64,000 nt of DNA from Mesorhizobium comanense. Lineage in GTDB: Bacteria; Pseudomonadota; Alphaproteobacteria; Rhizobiales; Rhizobiaceae. Both the position numbers and the translations under genes were made by a program. The notes beneath the pieces are model-generated. The model saw only the letters and a program-made list of their open reading frames with translations. It was not told the origin of the DNA and searched no databases. Positions 42,251 to 51,018 of the stretch are shown here, piece by piece; position 1 is the stretch's first letter; each line of letters begins with the position of its first letter. Location: NCBI RefSeq assembly GCF_005503535.1, contig NZ_SCNN01000006.1, positions 62,001 to 126,000 on the forward strand, in the 5' to 3' direction.

Positions 42251-43600
42251 ATGCGCGACATCAATTTCCTCACCGAAACCAACGCCAAGCCGATCTGGCA
42301 TCCGATGGCGCATCCGGCCGAGATGCGGGCCAATCCGCCCAAGGTGATCATGAAGGGCGAAGGCGTGATGGTCACCGACATCGCCGGCAATACGGTGCTC
42401 GACGCCGTCGGCGGCCTGTGGAACGTCAATCTCGGCTACAGCTGCGATCCCATCAAGAAGGCGATCGCCGACCAGCTCGGCGCGCTGCCCTACTATTCCG
42501 GCTTTCGCGGCACCTCGACCGGGCCGTCTATCGAGCTCGCCTACGAACTCTCCGAATGGTTCGCGCCGGAGGGCATGGTGCGCGCCTTCTTCACCTCGGG
42601 TGGCTCGGATTCGGTCGAAACGGCGCTGCGGCTGGCGCGGCAATACTGGAAGATCCGGGGCCAGGGCGACCGCACCAAATTCCTCGCTTTGAAGAAGGGC
42701 TATCACGGCACGCATTTCGGCGGCGCTTCGGTCAACGGCAATGCCAATTTCCGCCGTAACTACGAACCGCTGCTGCCCGGCGTCTTCCACATCCCGGCGC
42801 CCTGGACCTTCCGCAATCCCTTCGACGAGACCGACCCGGTGCGGCTGGCGAAACTGTGCGCCAAGGCGCTGGAGGACGAAATCGCCTTCCAGGGCGGCGA
42901 CACCATCGCCGCCTTCATCATGGAGCCGGTGCTCGGCGCCGGCGGCGTCATCGTCCCGCATGAGAGCTTCATGCCGCTGGTGCGCGAGATCTGCGATCGC
43001 CACGAAATCCTGCTCATCGCCGACGAGGTCGTCACCGGGTTCGGCCGCACTGGAGAATGGTCGGGTTCGCGGCTGTCCGGGGTGAAGCCGGATTTCATGA
43101 CCATCGCCAAGGCCATCACCTCTGGCTATTTCCCGCTCGGCGCGACGCTGATCGGCGCCAAGGTTGCTGAAATGTTCGAGGCCGACAAGACAAGTTTTGG
43201 CGCCATCGGCCATGGCTACACCTATTCCGGCCACCCGGTCGGCTGCGCCGCCGGGCTGGCGGCACTGGCCGAGACCAAGCGGCTGCGCCTGAACGAAAAC
43301 GCGGCCGCACGCGGCGTCGAACTGGGCGCTGTGCTGGAGGGGCTGAAGGCCAAGCATGCGATTCTCGGCGACGTCAGGTACAAGGGGTTGATGGCCGCGC
43401 TGGAGCTGGTCTCCGACCGCGCCACCAAGAAGCCTGCCGACAAGAAGACCATGGCCGTGGTTTCAGAGGCCGCCTACGAAGCCGGCGTCATGCTGCGCGT
43501 CTCCGGCAACAACATCATCCTGTCGCCACCCCTGATCATCAGCGCCGCCGATGTCGCGAAGATCGGCGAAGCGCTCGACGCCGGCCTGTCGAAGGTCTGA
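42251..43600 (+). CDS. Class III omega-aminotransferase
   Basis: A 449-residue PLP enzyme starting at the ATG at 42251 (GGAG nine bases upstream). PLP lysine is Lys287 in MTIAKAITSGYFPLG; the partner Asp258 lies in LLIADEVVTGFGRTG; TSGGSDSVETALRLARQYW binds the cofactor phosphate. It resembles pyruvate-dependent omega-amino acid and amine transaminases (WNVNLGYSCDPIKKAI, PYYSGFRGTSTGPSIELA). The expected reaction is conversion of a terminal amine to an aldehyde with formation of alanine. It is the fourth gene in the IclR operon. Confidence 0.9.
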   Translation: MRDINFLTETNAKPIWHPMAHPAEMRANPPKVIMKGEGVMVTDIAGNTVLDAVGGLWNVNLGYSCDPIKKAIADQLGALPYYSGFRGTSTGPSIELAYELSEWFAPEGMVRAFFTSGGSDSVETALRLARQYWKIRGQGDRTKFLALKKGYHGTHFGGASVNGNANFRRNYEPLLPGVFHIPAPWTFRNPFDETDPVRLAKLCAKALEDEIAFQGGDTIAAFIMEPVLGAGGVIVPHESFMPLVREICDRHEILLIADEVVTGFGRTGEWSGSRLSGVKPDFMTIAKAITSGYFPLGATLIGAKVAEMFEADKTSFGAIGHGYTYSGHPVGCAAGLAALAETKRLRLNENAAARGVELGAVLEGLKAKHAILGDVRYKGLMAALELVSDRATKKPADKKTMAVVSEAAYEAGVMLRVSGNNIILSPPLIISAADVAKIGEALDAGLSKV

Positions 43601-43635
43601 CGAAGCGATTGAGGCAACGGAGTTTCGAGACAAAG

Positions 43636-44958
43636 ATGGCAAATCCGCAGAAGAATCCGGAGCATGGAACGAAGACCGAAGCGGCGTTGATGAGCCGGCG
43701 TTCCCGCCTGCTCGGCGCGAAATCGCAACTGTTCTATGACGAGCCGGTCCACCTGGTGCGCGGCGAGGGCGTCTGGCTCTACGATGCCGATGGCCGCAAA
43801 TATCTCGACGCCTACAACAATGTCGCTCATGTCGGCCATTGCCACCCGCATGTGGTCGAGGCGCTGTGCCGGCAGGCGAGCCTGCTCAACACCCATACGC
43901 GCTACCTGCATACCGCCATTCTCGACTATGTCGAGCGCCTGACCGCGACCTTCGACGCCAGCCTGTCGACAGCCATCCTGACCTGCACCGGCAGCGAGGC
44001 GAACGACATCGCGCTGCGCATGGCGCAGGCCGCCTCGGGCCAGATGGGCATCATCGCGACCGACGCCACCTACCACGGCAACACCACCGCGGTGTCGCAG
44101 CTCTCGACCCGCATGCCGCCGGTCGGCGGCCGCGCGCCCCATGTCAGGCTGGTGCCGGCGCCAGACAGCTTCCGCCATCCCGAGGCGATGGCCGATGGCA
44201 AGGCCTTTGGCGATGCGGTTCGCGAAGCGATCGCCTCGCTGGCCAGGGACGGCATCGGCCTTTCCGGCATGATCCTGTGCCCGATGCTGGCCAATGAGGG
44301 GTTCCCGACACTGCCCGGCGGCTTTTTCGATGACGCCATATCGGCAGTGCGCGAGGCGGGCGGCCTGATAATAGCCGACGAAGTGCAGCCCGGCTTCGGC
44401 CGTACCGGCAGCCATTTCTGGGGCCATCAGCGCGCCGGCTTCGTCCCCGACATCGTCACCATGGGCAAGCCGATGGGCAACGGCCATCCGGTCGCCGCCG
44501 TGGTCACCACAGGAAAAATCCTGGCGACCTTCCGCGACGCTTTCCGCTACTTCAACACCTTTGGCGGCAATCCGGTTTCCTGCGCGGTCGCCAACGCGGT
44601 TCTCGATGTGCTGGAAGACGAAGACCTCGTCGCCAATGCGCGCGATGTCGGCGCCTACGCGCTCGACCGGCTGCGGCCGCTGGCCGATCGTCATGCCTGT
44701 GTCGGTGAGGTCAGGGGCGCCGGGCTGTTCTTCGGCGCCGAACTGGTTCGCGACCGCGAGACCCGCGAACCGGCGCCCGACATTGCCGGGCGCGTCATCA
44801 ATGCCATGCGCGATCGCGGCGTGCTGATGGGCAAGACCGGCATCCACGGCAACGTGCTGAAGATCCGGCCACCCATGCCGTTTTCCCGCGACAATGCCGA
44901 CCTTCTGATCGACACATTAGGACAAGTGCTCGATGACGTCGCCGGAGTTTCGGCGTGA
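43636..44958 (+). CDS. Class III PLP enzyme resembling AGXT2L/phospholyases
   Basis: A 440-residue class III PLP enzyme, distinct from the transaminase just upstream. The PLP lysine is Lys278 in IVTMGKPMGNGHPVAAV, with Asp248 in IIADEVQPGFGRTG. Segments NTHTRYLHTAILDYVERL, TGSEANDIALRMAQ and HGNVLKIRPPMPFS closely match ethanolamine-phosphate and 5-phosphohydroxylysine phospholyases (AGXT2L family), which remove phosphate and ammonia from an O-phosphorylated beta-hydroxyamine. The next gene overlaps by four bases and encodes an APH-fold kinase, which fits a kinase-phospholyase pair. The ATG at 43636 was preferred to an upstream TTG. Ordinary transaminase activity remains possible. Confidence 0.85.
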   Translation: MANPQKNPEHGTKTEAALMSRRSRLLGAKSQLFYDEPVHLVRGEGVWLYDADGRKYLDAYNNVAHVGHCHPHVVEALCRQASLLNTHTRYLHTAILDYVERLTATFDASLSTAILTCTGSEANDIALRMAQAASGQMGIIATDATYHGNTTAVSQLSTRMPPVGGRAPHVRLVPAPDSFRHPEAMADGKAFGDAVREAIASLARDGIGLSGMILCPMLANEGFPTLPGGFFDDAISAVREAGGLIIADEVQPGFGRTGSHFWGHQRAGFVPDIVTMGKPMGNGHPVAAVVTTGKILATFRDAFRYFNTFGGNPVSCAVANAVLDVLEDEDLVANARDVGAYALDRLRPLADRHACVGEVRGAGLFFGAELVRDRETREPAPDIAGRVINAMRDRGVLMGKTGIHGNVLKIRPPMPFSRDNADLLIDTLGQVLDDVAGVSA

Positions 44959-45974
44959 ACGCGAGCGTCGCGCGATCCGAGCCCGAGACAGCGGCCGACG
45001 TCACCGAGCTTGCCCGTCATGCACTCACCCACTGGGGCGTCCATGACGGCGAGCCCGAATTGCTGAAATACCGCGAAAACGCGGTTTTCCGGGTCCGGCT
45101 GGCCGATGGGCGGCCAGCGGCCCTGCGCATTCATCGGCTTGGCTATCACACGGATGCCGCCTTGCGCTCGGAACTGCAATGGATGGGCTTCCTGCAATCC
45201 GCCGGTGTCGCCACGCCGTCCCCGGTGCCGACCAGAACGGGCGATCTGTTCGTGCCGGTTGGCATCGGCTCGGCACCTCCGCGCCAGGTGGATTGCCTGA
45301 GTTGGCTCGAGGGCCGCGCCGTCGGCGCGCGCGGCGTGCCGCTCGGCTACACGGCCGAGCGGGCAACGCAGGTCTTCACAGCCATCGGCCGAACCATAGC
45401 GCGCATGCACAATGCCGCCGCCGGGTGGACACCGCCGCCGGGCTTTGCCCGCCATGCCTGGGATTTCGACGGCTTCTTCGGCCCGAAGCCGATATGGGGC
45501 CGCTTCGAGACCTGCCCGTTTCTCGACGACGATAACCGAGAACTGGTCCACCGTGCCCATAAGAAGGCCGTCGCAGCGCTGTCGCACCATGAGCGCAGCG
45601 CGCGCAATTTCGGCCTGATCCATGCCGATCTGGTGCGCGAGAACGTGCTGGTCGACGGCGAGACCGTGGAGATCATCGACTTCGACGATTGCGGCCATGG
45701 CTGGCACGTCTACGATCTGGCGGTCGCCCTCTACCAGAACCGCGACGAGGCGATCTATCCGCTGATCGAGGCGTCGCTGATCGACGGCTACCGGCGCGAA
45801 CGCGAGCTCACGGAAGACGACATCGCGGCCCTGCCGCTGTTTTCGGCCCTGCGCGCCTTTGCGTTCCTGGGCTGGGTGCAGAGCCGCGTCGAAGGCGATA
45901 CCAACCGGCAAGCCGGCATGCGCATTTCCGCCATCGCCGCCGGGGTGGTGGCGGATTATCTGCATCGGCCGTGA
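44955..45974 (+). CDS. APH-fold kinase, hydroxylysine-kinase-like
   Basis: A 339-residue small-molecule kinase beginning at a GTG overlapping the previous stop. Catalytic loop NFGLIHADLVRENVLV (Asp225, Asn230), metal-binding IIDFDDCGHGWHVYDLA (Asp242) and the nucleotide-binding N-lobe (VFRVRLADGRPAALRIHR). This is the aminoglycoside phosphotransferase/choline-kinase fold, including human hydroxylysine kinase. Genomic pairing with an AGXT2L-like phospholyase suggests it phosphorylates a hydroxylated amine or amino acid for beta-elimination. Antibiotic resistance is unlikely in this setting. Last gene of the operon; it converges with hpaH. Confidence 0.82.
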   Translation: MNASVARSEPETAADVTELARHALTHWGVHDGEPELLKYRENAVFRVRLADGRPAALRIHRLGYHTDAALRSELQWMGFLQSAGVATPSPVPTRTGDLFVPVGIGSAPPRQVDCLSWLEGRAVGARGVPLGYTAERATQVFTAIGRTIARMHNAAAGWTPPPGFARHAWDFDGFFGPKPIWGRFETCPFLDDDNRELVHRAHKKAVAALSHHERSARNFGLIHADLVRENVLVDGETVEIIDFDDCGHGWHVYDLAVALYQNRDEAIYPLIEASLIDGYRRERELTEDDIAALPLFSALRAFAFLGWVQSRVEGDTNRQAGMRISAIAAGVVADYLHRP

Positions 45975-46004
45975 AGGCTCAGCCGCGATTGTTGCCCCGG
46001 CCGG

Positions 46005-46811
46005 TCAGCCCTTGGCGAAATGGATGCTGACCGTGCCCGAACCGCCGAAATCGGCGACGATCGTGTCGCCGGGCCGCGCTTCGACCGGTCGCACGAAGGA
46101 ACCCGACAGTACCACTTCGCCGGCCGCGATCGACAGGCCGTAGCTTGCAAGCCGGTCCGCCAGCCAGGCGATGCCCATCGCCGGATGGTTGAGCACGCCG
46201 GCGCCGAGCCCAGTCTCCTCGACCTCGGCATTGCGCGAGACTATGGCGCCGATCCAGCGCATGTCGGCCTCGTCGGGCCGCTGCGGGCGGCCGCCGATGA
46301 CGATGCCGGCATTGGCGGCATTGTCGGAGATGGTGTCGAAGAAAGTGCGGACCTTCTTCGTCTCGGCATTGACGCGCTCGATGCGTGTGTCGAGGATTTC
46401 CAGTGCCGGTGTGATGTAGTCGGTGGCGTTCAGCACATCGAAGATGGTGACGCCAGGTCCTTTGAGCGGCGCCTTCATGACGAACGCGATCTCTGCTTCG
46501 ACGCGCGGCTGGATGAAGCGGCCGGCTGGGATCGTCGCCCCGTCGTTGAAGAACATGTCGTCGAACAGCACGCCGGAATCCGGCGTGTCGATCGCCAGCG
46601 CATATTGCATGGCCTTGGAGGTGAGGCCGATCTTCCAGCCCTTCGGCCTCAGGCCGGCGTCGATCTTGCGCTTCACCAGCGCCGCCTGGACGCGATAGGC
46701 GTCCTCCATCGTCGCTTGCGGGTAATCGAGGCTGAGCAGCCGGATCTGGCGGCGCGACCGCTCGGCCTCGAACAACCGGTTGGCGGCGTCTTCCACATTC
46801 TCCGGGGTCAT
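46005..46811 (-). CDS. hpaH: 2-oxo-hept-3-ene-1,7-dioate hydratase
   Basis: A 268-residue FAH-related hydratase adding water to 2-oxohept-3-ene-1,7-dioate in the homoprotocatechuate meta-cleavage route. Seen: YRVQAALVKRKIDAGLRPKGWKIGLTSKAMQ, the metal-site segment QPRVEAEIAFVMKAPL, ALEILDTRIE, and GVLNHPAMGIAWLADRLA near the C-terminus. The ATG at 46811 overlaps the hpaG stop by four bases. Last gene of the hpaF-E-D-G-H series. The aldolase HpaI, which would act on its product, is not in the window. Confidence 0.92.
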   Translation of the reverse strand: MTPENVEDAANRLFEAERSRRQIRLLSLDYPQATMEDAYRVQAALVKRKIDAGLRPKGWKIGLTSKAMQYALAIDTPDSGVLFDDMFFNDGATIPAGRFIQPRVEAEIAFVMKAPLKGPGVTIFDVLNATDYITPALEILDTRIERVNAETKKVRTFFDTISDNAANAGIVIGGRPQRPDEADMRWIGAIVSRNAEVEETGLGAGVLNHPAMGIAWLADRLASYGLSIAAGEVVLSGSFVRPVEARPGDTIVADFGGSGTVSIHFAKG

Positions 46812-47680
46812 TGCGCGGCCTCGTCGATAACGCCGTTTCTCAGGACGCCGATGCCATCGGCCTCGACCTCTATCACATCGCCCGGCTTCAGCCAGACCGG
46901 CGGGTCGAAACGGGCGCCGGCGCCGGTCGGCGTGCCGGTGACGATGATGTCGCCCGGCACCAGCGTGGTGAAGGTCGAGATGTAGTTGATGATCTTGCGG
47001 AAGGAAAAGATCATCCGGCCGGTGCGGTCCTGCTGGCGTACCTCGCCATTGACGCGGGTGGTGAGCGCGATGTCGGCGATCTGGGCTTCGTCGGTGAACG
47101 GCACCAGCCAGGGTCCGATAGAGCCGGTACGGTCGAAATTCTTGCCTTGCGTGACGTTGAACTTGGCGTGCCGCACCCAGTCGCGGATGGTGCCTTCGTT
47201 GCACAGCGACAGGGCCGCGATATGGCCGAGCGCATCGGTTTCGGCGATGCGGCGGCCGCCCTTGCCGATGACGATGACGATCTCGCCCTCATAGTCGAGC
47301 TGCGGCGATTCCGGCGGCCGCACCAGCGCCGCGCCATGACCGACGAAGGAGCTGACAAAACGGATGAACAGCGAGGGGTTCGAAGGGGCGGCCTGCCCGT
47401 CCTTGTACTCCTCGTTGCGGTCCGGGTAGTTGACGCCGACACAGATGATCTTCTCCGGCGCCGGGATCGGGATGTCGTAGGCGATGGCGTCGAGCGCGAA
47501 ATCTGCTGGACAGCTGTTCGCTTCTTCGGCCAGCTGTCTCAGCGCACCAGCCTCGATCACCTCGCGCAGCGTCGGCCATTCGGGATGGCGCGCCGAAAGG
47601 TCGATGACGCCCTTGCCTGTGACCGCGCCATAGCGCGTCTTGCCGTTAACGGTGAAGGTGGCGAGGCGTCCCGCGCTCAT
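46808..47680 (-). CDS. hpaG: FAH-family isomerase/decarboxylase of the homoprotocatechuate route
   Basis: A 290-residue FAH-fold enzyme. Seen: KIICVGVNYPDRNEEYKDG, QLDYEGEIVIVIGKGGRRI (metal ligands), CNEGTIRDWVRHAKFNVTQGKNFDRTGSIGPWLVP and GDIIVTGTPTGAGARFDPP. In E. coli HpaG is a fusion of two such domains; here there is only one, so either the isomerase step relies on HpaF and this enzyme only decarboxylates 5-oxo-pent-3-ene-1,2,5-tricarboxylate, or the second half is elsewhere. Between hpaD and hpaG lies a large palindromic repeat. Confidence 0.85.
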   Translation of the reverse strand: MSAGRLATFTVNGKTRYGAVTGKGVIDLSARHPEWPTLREVIEAGALRQLAEEANSCPADFALDAIAYDIPIPAPEKIICVGVNYPDRNEEYKDGQAAPSNPSLFIRFVSSFVGHGAALVRPPESPQLDYEGEIVIVIGKGGRRIAETDALGHIAALSLCNEGTIRDWVRHAKFNVTQGKNFDRTGSIGPWLVPFTDEAQIADIALTTRVNGEVRQQDRTGRMIFSFRKIINYISTFTTLVPGDIIVTGTPTGAGARFDPPVWLKPGDVIEVEADGIGVLRNGVIDEAAQ

Positions 47681-47734
47681 GCTGATACTCCATGGTCGTC
47701 GCTTCTGGTGACTTGGAAGCGTCGAGCTCTACGG

Positions 47735-47893
47735 CGCCCCCCTCTGTCCTGCCGGACATCTCCCCCACAAGGGGGGAGATCAGCCGGCCGCGCCGTCGGC
47801 GCCCCACTAGCAACGTTGAAAATTGGCGAAGGCGGTGATGACAGCCAATCTCCCCCCAAGTGGGGGAGATGTCCGGCAGGACAGAGGGGGGCG
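47735..47893. repeat. Mosaic palindromic repeat with 46-bp inverted arms
   Basis: Arms 47735-47780 and 47848-47893 are inverted copies matching at 44 of 46 positions. Each arm contains CCTCTGTCCTGCCGGACA, shared with 17999-18034, then a C-run/G-run hairpin. It fills most of the gap between hpaD (stop 47925) and hpaG (start 47680), both on the minus strand in one cluster. Confidence 0.85.
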
Positions 47894-47924
47894 AGAAGGA
47901 ACGCCGACATCTCCCCATAGCCCA

Positions 47925-48905
47925 TCACGGCGCCACGATCGGCGAAGCCGCCAGATCCGGTTGGCGTGCCGTGGCGCCGGCGAAGGTGCTCCCTTCCTCG
48001 AACCAGCTTTTCGGCGCCGGCGCGCCCCACAATGTCTGGCGCTGCGGGTCCTTGAGGTCCCATTTGATCGGTTCGAGGTCCGGATCGACGGTCTGGTAGT
48101 CGGAGCAGTAGATCTCGATGCGATGGTTGTCCGGATCCCGGACGTAGAGGAAGAAGGCGTTGGAAATGCCGTGCCGGCCGGGCCCGCGCTCGATGTTGGG
48201 CAGATAGCCCGTGGTCGCCATCAGGTCGAGCAGGTCGATGATGTTGAGCGGCGTCGGCACCCAGAAGGCGACATGATGCAGGCGCGGCCCGACGCCATTG
48301 GTGAAGGCGATGTCGTGCACGCCACCCTTGCGATGCGTCCAGGCCGCCCACAGCTTTCCGCTGGTCGCGTCCTCCGTGTATTCGGTGACGCGGAAGCCGA
48401 GCTCGTTGTAGAAGGCGACGGACTCGTCGACATTGGGCGAGAAGCAGTTGAAATGATCGATGCGCAGCGGCTTCACGCCCTTGTAGAGCGCGTATTTCTG
48501 GTGGATCGGCGGCAGCCGCGTCATCTCGGCATAGAACTCCAGCGGAATGCCGTGCGGGTCACGCGTGCGGAAGGTGCGCGACTGGTAGGGGCGCTCCACC
48601 CACTCCACCGGCAGGCCCTTGGCCTTGAAGAAGTGCGCGGCCTTGTCGAGGTCTTCGTCGGAAAAGACCTTGAAGCCGAGGTCGCGCGCTTCCGCCGTGC
48701 CGGCCTTCTTGAGCACGATGCAGTGATGGCCGCGCTCCTCCATCGCCCTGAGATAGATGGCGCCCGATGTCTCGTCGGTCACCTGCAGGCCGAGCGTGTC
48801 GACATAGAAGGCGCGGGACTTGGCGAGGTCGGTCACCGCCAGTTCGACATGGCTTAGCCGTACGATGTTGAAGGCGGGATAGAGGTTGGGTTTGGGCAAG
48901 GGCAT
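47925..48905 (-). CDS. hpaD: 3,4-dihydroxyphenylacetate 2,3-dioxygenase, type I extradiol
   Basis: A 326-residue vicinal-oxygen-chelate extradiol dioxygenase from the ATG at 48905 (GGAGGAAACC upstream). Two VOC domains: VRLSHVELAVTDLAKSRAFY (N-terminal, no metal) and RIDHFNCFSPNVDESVAFY (C-terminal). Iron or manganese ligands are His151, His210 (RLHHVAF) and Glu264 (HRIEIYCSDY). It opens the homoprotocatechuate ring next to the hydroxyls. This is the Brevibacterium/Arthrobacter HPCD type, unlike the unrelated type III enzyme of E. coli. The C-terminal ~45 residues form the lid and linker typical of HPCD. Confidence 0.93.
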   Translation of the reverse strand: MPLPKPNLYPAFNIVRLSHVELAVTDLAKSRAFYVDTLGLQVTDETSGAIYLRAMEERGHHCIVLKKAGTAEARDLGFKVFSDEDLDKAAHFFKAKGLPVEWVERPYQSRTFRTRDPHGIPLEFYAEMTRLPPIHQKYALYKGVKPLRIDHFNCFSPNVDESVAFYNELGFRVTEYTEDATSGKLWAAWTHRKGGVHDIAFTNGVGPRLHHVAFWVPTPLNIIDLLDLMATTGYLPNIERGPGRHGISNAFFLYVRDPDNHRIEIYCSDYQTVDPDLEPIKWDLKDPQRQTLWGAPAPKSWFEEGSTFAGATARQPDLAASPIVAP

Positions 48906-48921
48906 TTCTGGTTTCCTCCGG

Positions 48922-50439
48922 TCAGCCGCCGAGTTTCTGGATCGCGTGCGCGGCCGTTGCGAAGGCGATGTTCTTCGTCTCCATGTAGAAATCGAAGGAA
49001 TGGTCGCCGCCGTCACGGCCGATGCCGGAGTTCTTGACGCCGCCGAACGGCGTCGGCAGATGCCGCACATTCTCCGAATTGACCCAGATCATGCCGGCCT
49101 CGAGCGCATCGGTGAAGCGGAACGCACGCATCACGTCCGAGGTCCAGAGATAGCCGGTGAGGCCGTACTTCGTATCGTTGGCGAGCGCCAGCGCTTCCGC
49201 CTCGTCCTTGAAGGCGATTGCCGTCAGCACCGGTCCGAAAATCTCCTCCTGGGCGATGCGCATCCTGTTGGTGGCGCCGGTGAACAGCGTCGGGCTGACA
49301 TAGCAGCCGCCGCCCGGGCCGTCGAACTTGCCGCCGCCGGCGGCGATCACCGCACCCTCCGATTTGCCGACCTCGATATAGGACAGCACTTTCTCCTCGT
49401 GCACCGGATGGATCAGGGGCCCGACCACGGTCTTCGGATCAAGCGGATGGCCTATCTTGATCCGCTTTGCCTTCTCGGCCACCAGATCGGTGAACTTGTC
49501 GTAGATCGAGGCCTCGACCAGCAGGCGCGACGACGAGGTGCAGCGCTCGCCGTTGAGCGAGTAGATCATGAACACGGCCGCATCCGCGGCGCGTTCAAGA
49601 TCGGCATCGGCGAACACGATCACCGGGTTCTTGCCGCCGAGCTCGAAATGCACGCGCTTCAGCGTGTCGGCGCCCTGCTTCATGATCATGGAGCCCGTGC
49701 GGCTTTCGCCGACGAAACCGATCGCCTTGATGTCGGGATGCTCGGTCAGCGCCTTGCCGGCATGCTCGCCTAAGCCGTTGACCAGGTTCCAGACGCCCTT
49801 CGGCAGGCCAGCCTCCTCGGCAATCTCGATCAGCAGCCGCGCGGTCAGCGGCGAGAACTCAGCCGGCTTATGAACGACGGTGCAGCCCGCGGCCAGCGCC
49901 GGCGCGATCTTCCAGGTCGACAGCATGAACGGCGTGTTCCACGGCGTGATGATGCCCACCGGCCCGATCGGCACCCGGGTGGTCAGGTTGATCTGTCCCG
50001 TGGTGCGCAGTGTCTCGCCGTCGCGCGCTTCCGGCGCGCGGTCGGCGAAGAAGCGGAAATTCTCGGCACCCCGCAAAGCGGCCTTGGCCATGAACTTCAG
50101 CGCCTGGCCGGTATCCATGCATTCGACGAAGGCGATCTCCTCGGCGCGCGCCTCGACCGCGTCGGCGATTTTATGCAGCAGCTTCTTTCGTGCTTCGCCC
50201 GTCATGGCCGCCCACGCCGGAAACGCCGCCTTTGCAGCCTTTGCCGCGCGGTCGATGTCGGAAACGCCACCGCGCGCGACCTTGGCCAGCGGCTTGAGGT
50301 CGACCGGAGACAGGGTTTCGAACGTTGAGCCATCGGCGGCGGGCACCGCTTCGCCGCCGATCTGGTTCAGCACGCCATCGCGCTTGAAGCGGGCGAGATA
50401 GGCCTCGGCCTTTTTGAGATTGCCTTCGAGATCGGACAT
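48922..50439 (-). CDS. hpaE: 5-carboxymethyl-2-hydroxymuconic semialdehyde dehydrogenase
   Basis: A 505-residue NAD+-dependent aldehyde dehydrogenase acting on the ring-cleavage product of HpaD. Motifs: GIITPWNTPFMLSTWKIAPALAA, VHFELGGKNPVIVF (general base), YSLNGERCTSSSRLLVE (catalytic Cys in ERC), EEIFGPVLTAIAF and the C-terminal PFGGVKNSGIGRDGG. The ERCTS motif is characteristic of HpaE/CHMS dehydrogenases. It lies 12 bases before hpaF's stop region in the same operon direction and is followed 16 bases later by hpaD. Confidence 0.95.
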   Translation of the reverse strand: MSDLEGNLKKAEAYLARFKRDGVLNQIGGEAVPAADGSTFETLSPVDLKPLAKVARGGVSDIDRAAKAAKAAFPAWAAMTGEARKKLLHKIADAVEARAEEIAFVECMDTGQALKFMAKAALRGAENFRFFADRAPEARDGETLRTTGQINLTTRVPIGPVGIITPWNTPFMLSTWKIAPALAAGCTVVHKPAEFSPLTARLLIEIAEEAGLPKGVWNLVNGLGEHAGKALTEHPDIKAIGFVGESRTGSMIMKQGADTLKRVHFELGGKNPVIVFADADLERAADAAVFMIYSLNGERCTSSSRLLVEASIYDKFTDLVAEKAKRIKIGHPLDPKTVVGPLIHPVHEEKVLSYIEVGKSEGAVIAAGGGKFDGPGGGCYVSPTLFTGATNRMRIAQEEIFGPVLTAIAFKDEAEALALANDTKYGLTGYLWTSDVMRAFRFTDALEAGMIWVNSENVRHLPTPFGGVKNSGIGRDGGDHSFDFYMETKNIAFATAAHAIQKLGG

Positions 50440-50451
50440 GTCAGTCTTCCG

Positions 50452-50838
50452 TCACTTGCCGCGCAGTCGCGGGTGGATTGCATTCTTCTTCCAGCTCAGC
50501 GCCGGATCGATTTCCCTGATCTCCAGCGACAGGGCGAAATGCGGGGTCTCGAACAGGCTGGCGAGATAGTCGCTCACCGCGGCGAAAACGGCTTCGCCGG
50601 TACGCTTCTTGTCCTCGGCGCTACGGCCGGTGCCGATCCTGAACGACATGTCGAGGAAAGCGTTTTCCGGCAGATTGTCGGCAATGGCATAGGCCTCGGC
50701 GCGAAAAGCCCTCACCCGCACCGCGCCGGTTTCGAACAGCCCGGTATCGAGCACGGTGCGCAACACCAGCGCGCACAATTCGTCCATGTCGACCCCGGTG
50801 TCGAGATTGGCCGAATACTCGATGGAGAAGTGAGGCAC
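50452..50838 (-). CDS. hpaF: 5-carboxymethyl-2-hydroxymuconate delta-isomerase
   Basis: A 128-residue tautomerase-fold isomerase starting at a GTG at 50838 (PHFSIEYSANLDTGVDM); the N-terminal proline after the initiator is the catalytic base of this fold. An open frame to 50919 upstream would run through the operator and is not protein-like. AGGGAACG lies upstream. Length matches E. coli HpaF (~126). First gene of the hpaF-E-D-G-H operon, whose promoter region contains the palindrome at 50870-50889. Confidence 0.92.
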   Translation of the reverse strand: MPHFSIEYSANLDTGVDMDELCALVLRTVLDTGLFETGAVRVRAFRAEAYAIADNLPENAFLDMSFRIGTGRSAEDKKRTGEAVFAAVSDYLASLFETPHFALSLEIREIDPALSWKKNAIHPRLRGK

Positions 50839-50869
50839 GGCGTCTCGTTCCCTGGACCGTTGCATTGTT

Positions 50870-50889
50870 GTAGTTAACGCGTTAATTAC
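50870..50889. promoter_or_regulatory. Putative HpaR operator
   Basis: A 20-bp palindrome with a perfect TTAACGCGTTAA core and GTA/TAC ends (one mismatched pair), lying 32 bases upstream of the hpaF start and in the divergent region with hpaR. MarR proteins bind such symmetric sites, so it probably represses hpaF-E-D-G-H and perhaps hpaR itself until the aromatic inducer binds. Confidence 0.7.
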
Positions 50890-51018
50890 ATGTGGTGTCG
50901 CCAAAGTCAAGTCTTGCATCGGCCTTGAGGCGACGCTACGGGATGAAAAGGTCGGGTTCTGGCGTTGTTGTTATAGGTCGAATCCGACTAACAATCGCAA
51001 TCTCGGGGAAACGTCGTC

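Noticed and set aside
44955..45974. Aminoglycoside resistance gene
   Set aside because: The fold is shared, but operon context with a phospholyase-like enzyme and transaminase fits metabolite phosphorylation better.
36621..45974. Secondary-metabolite biosynthetic gene cluster
   Set aside because: A P450 and aminotransferases are present, but there are no synthase, ligase, carrier or tailoring genes; importer and dehydrogenase point to catabolism.
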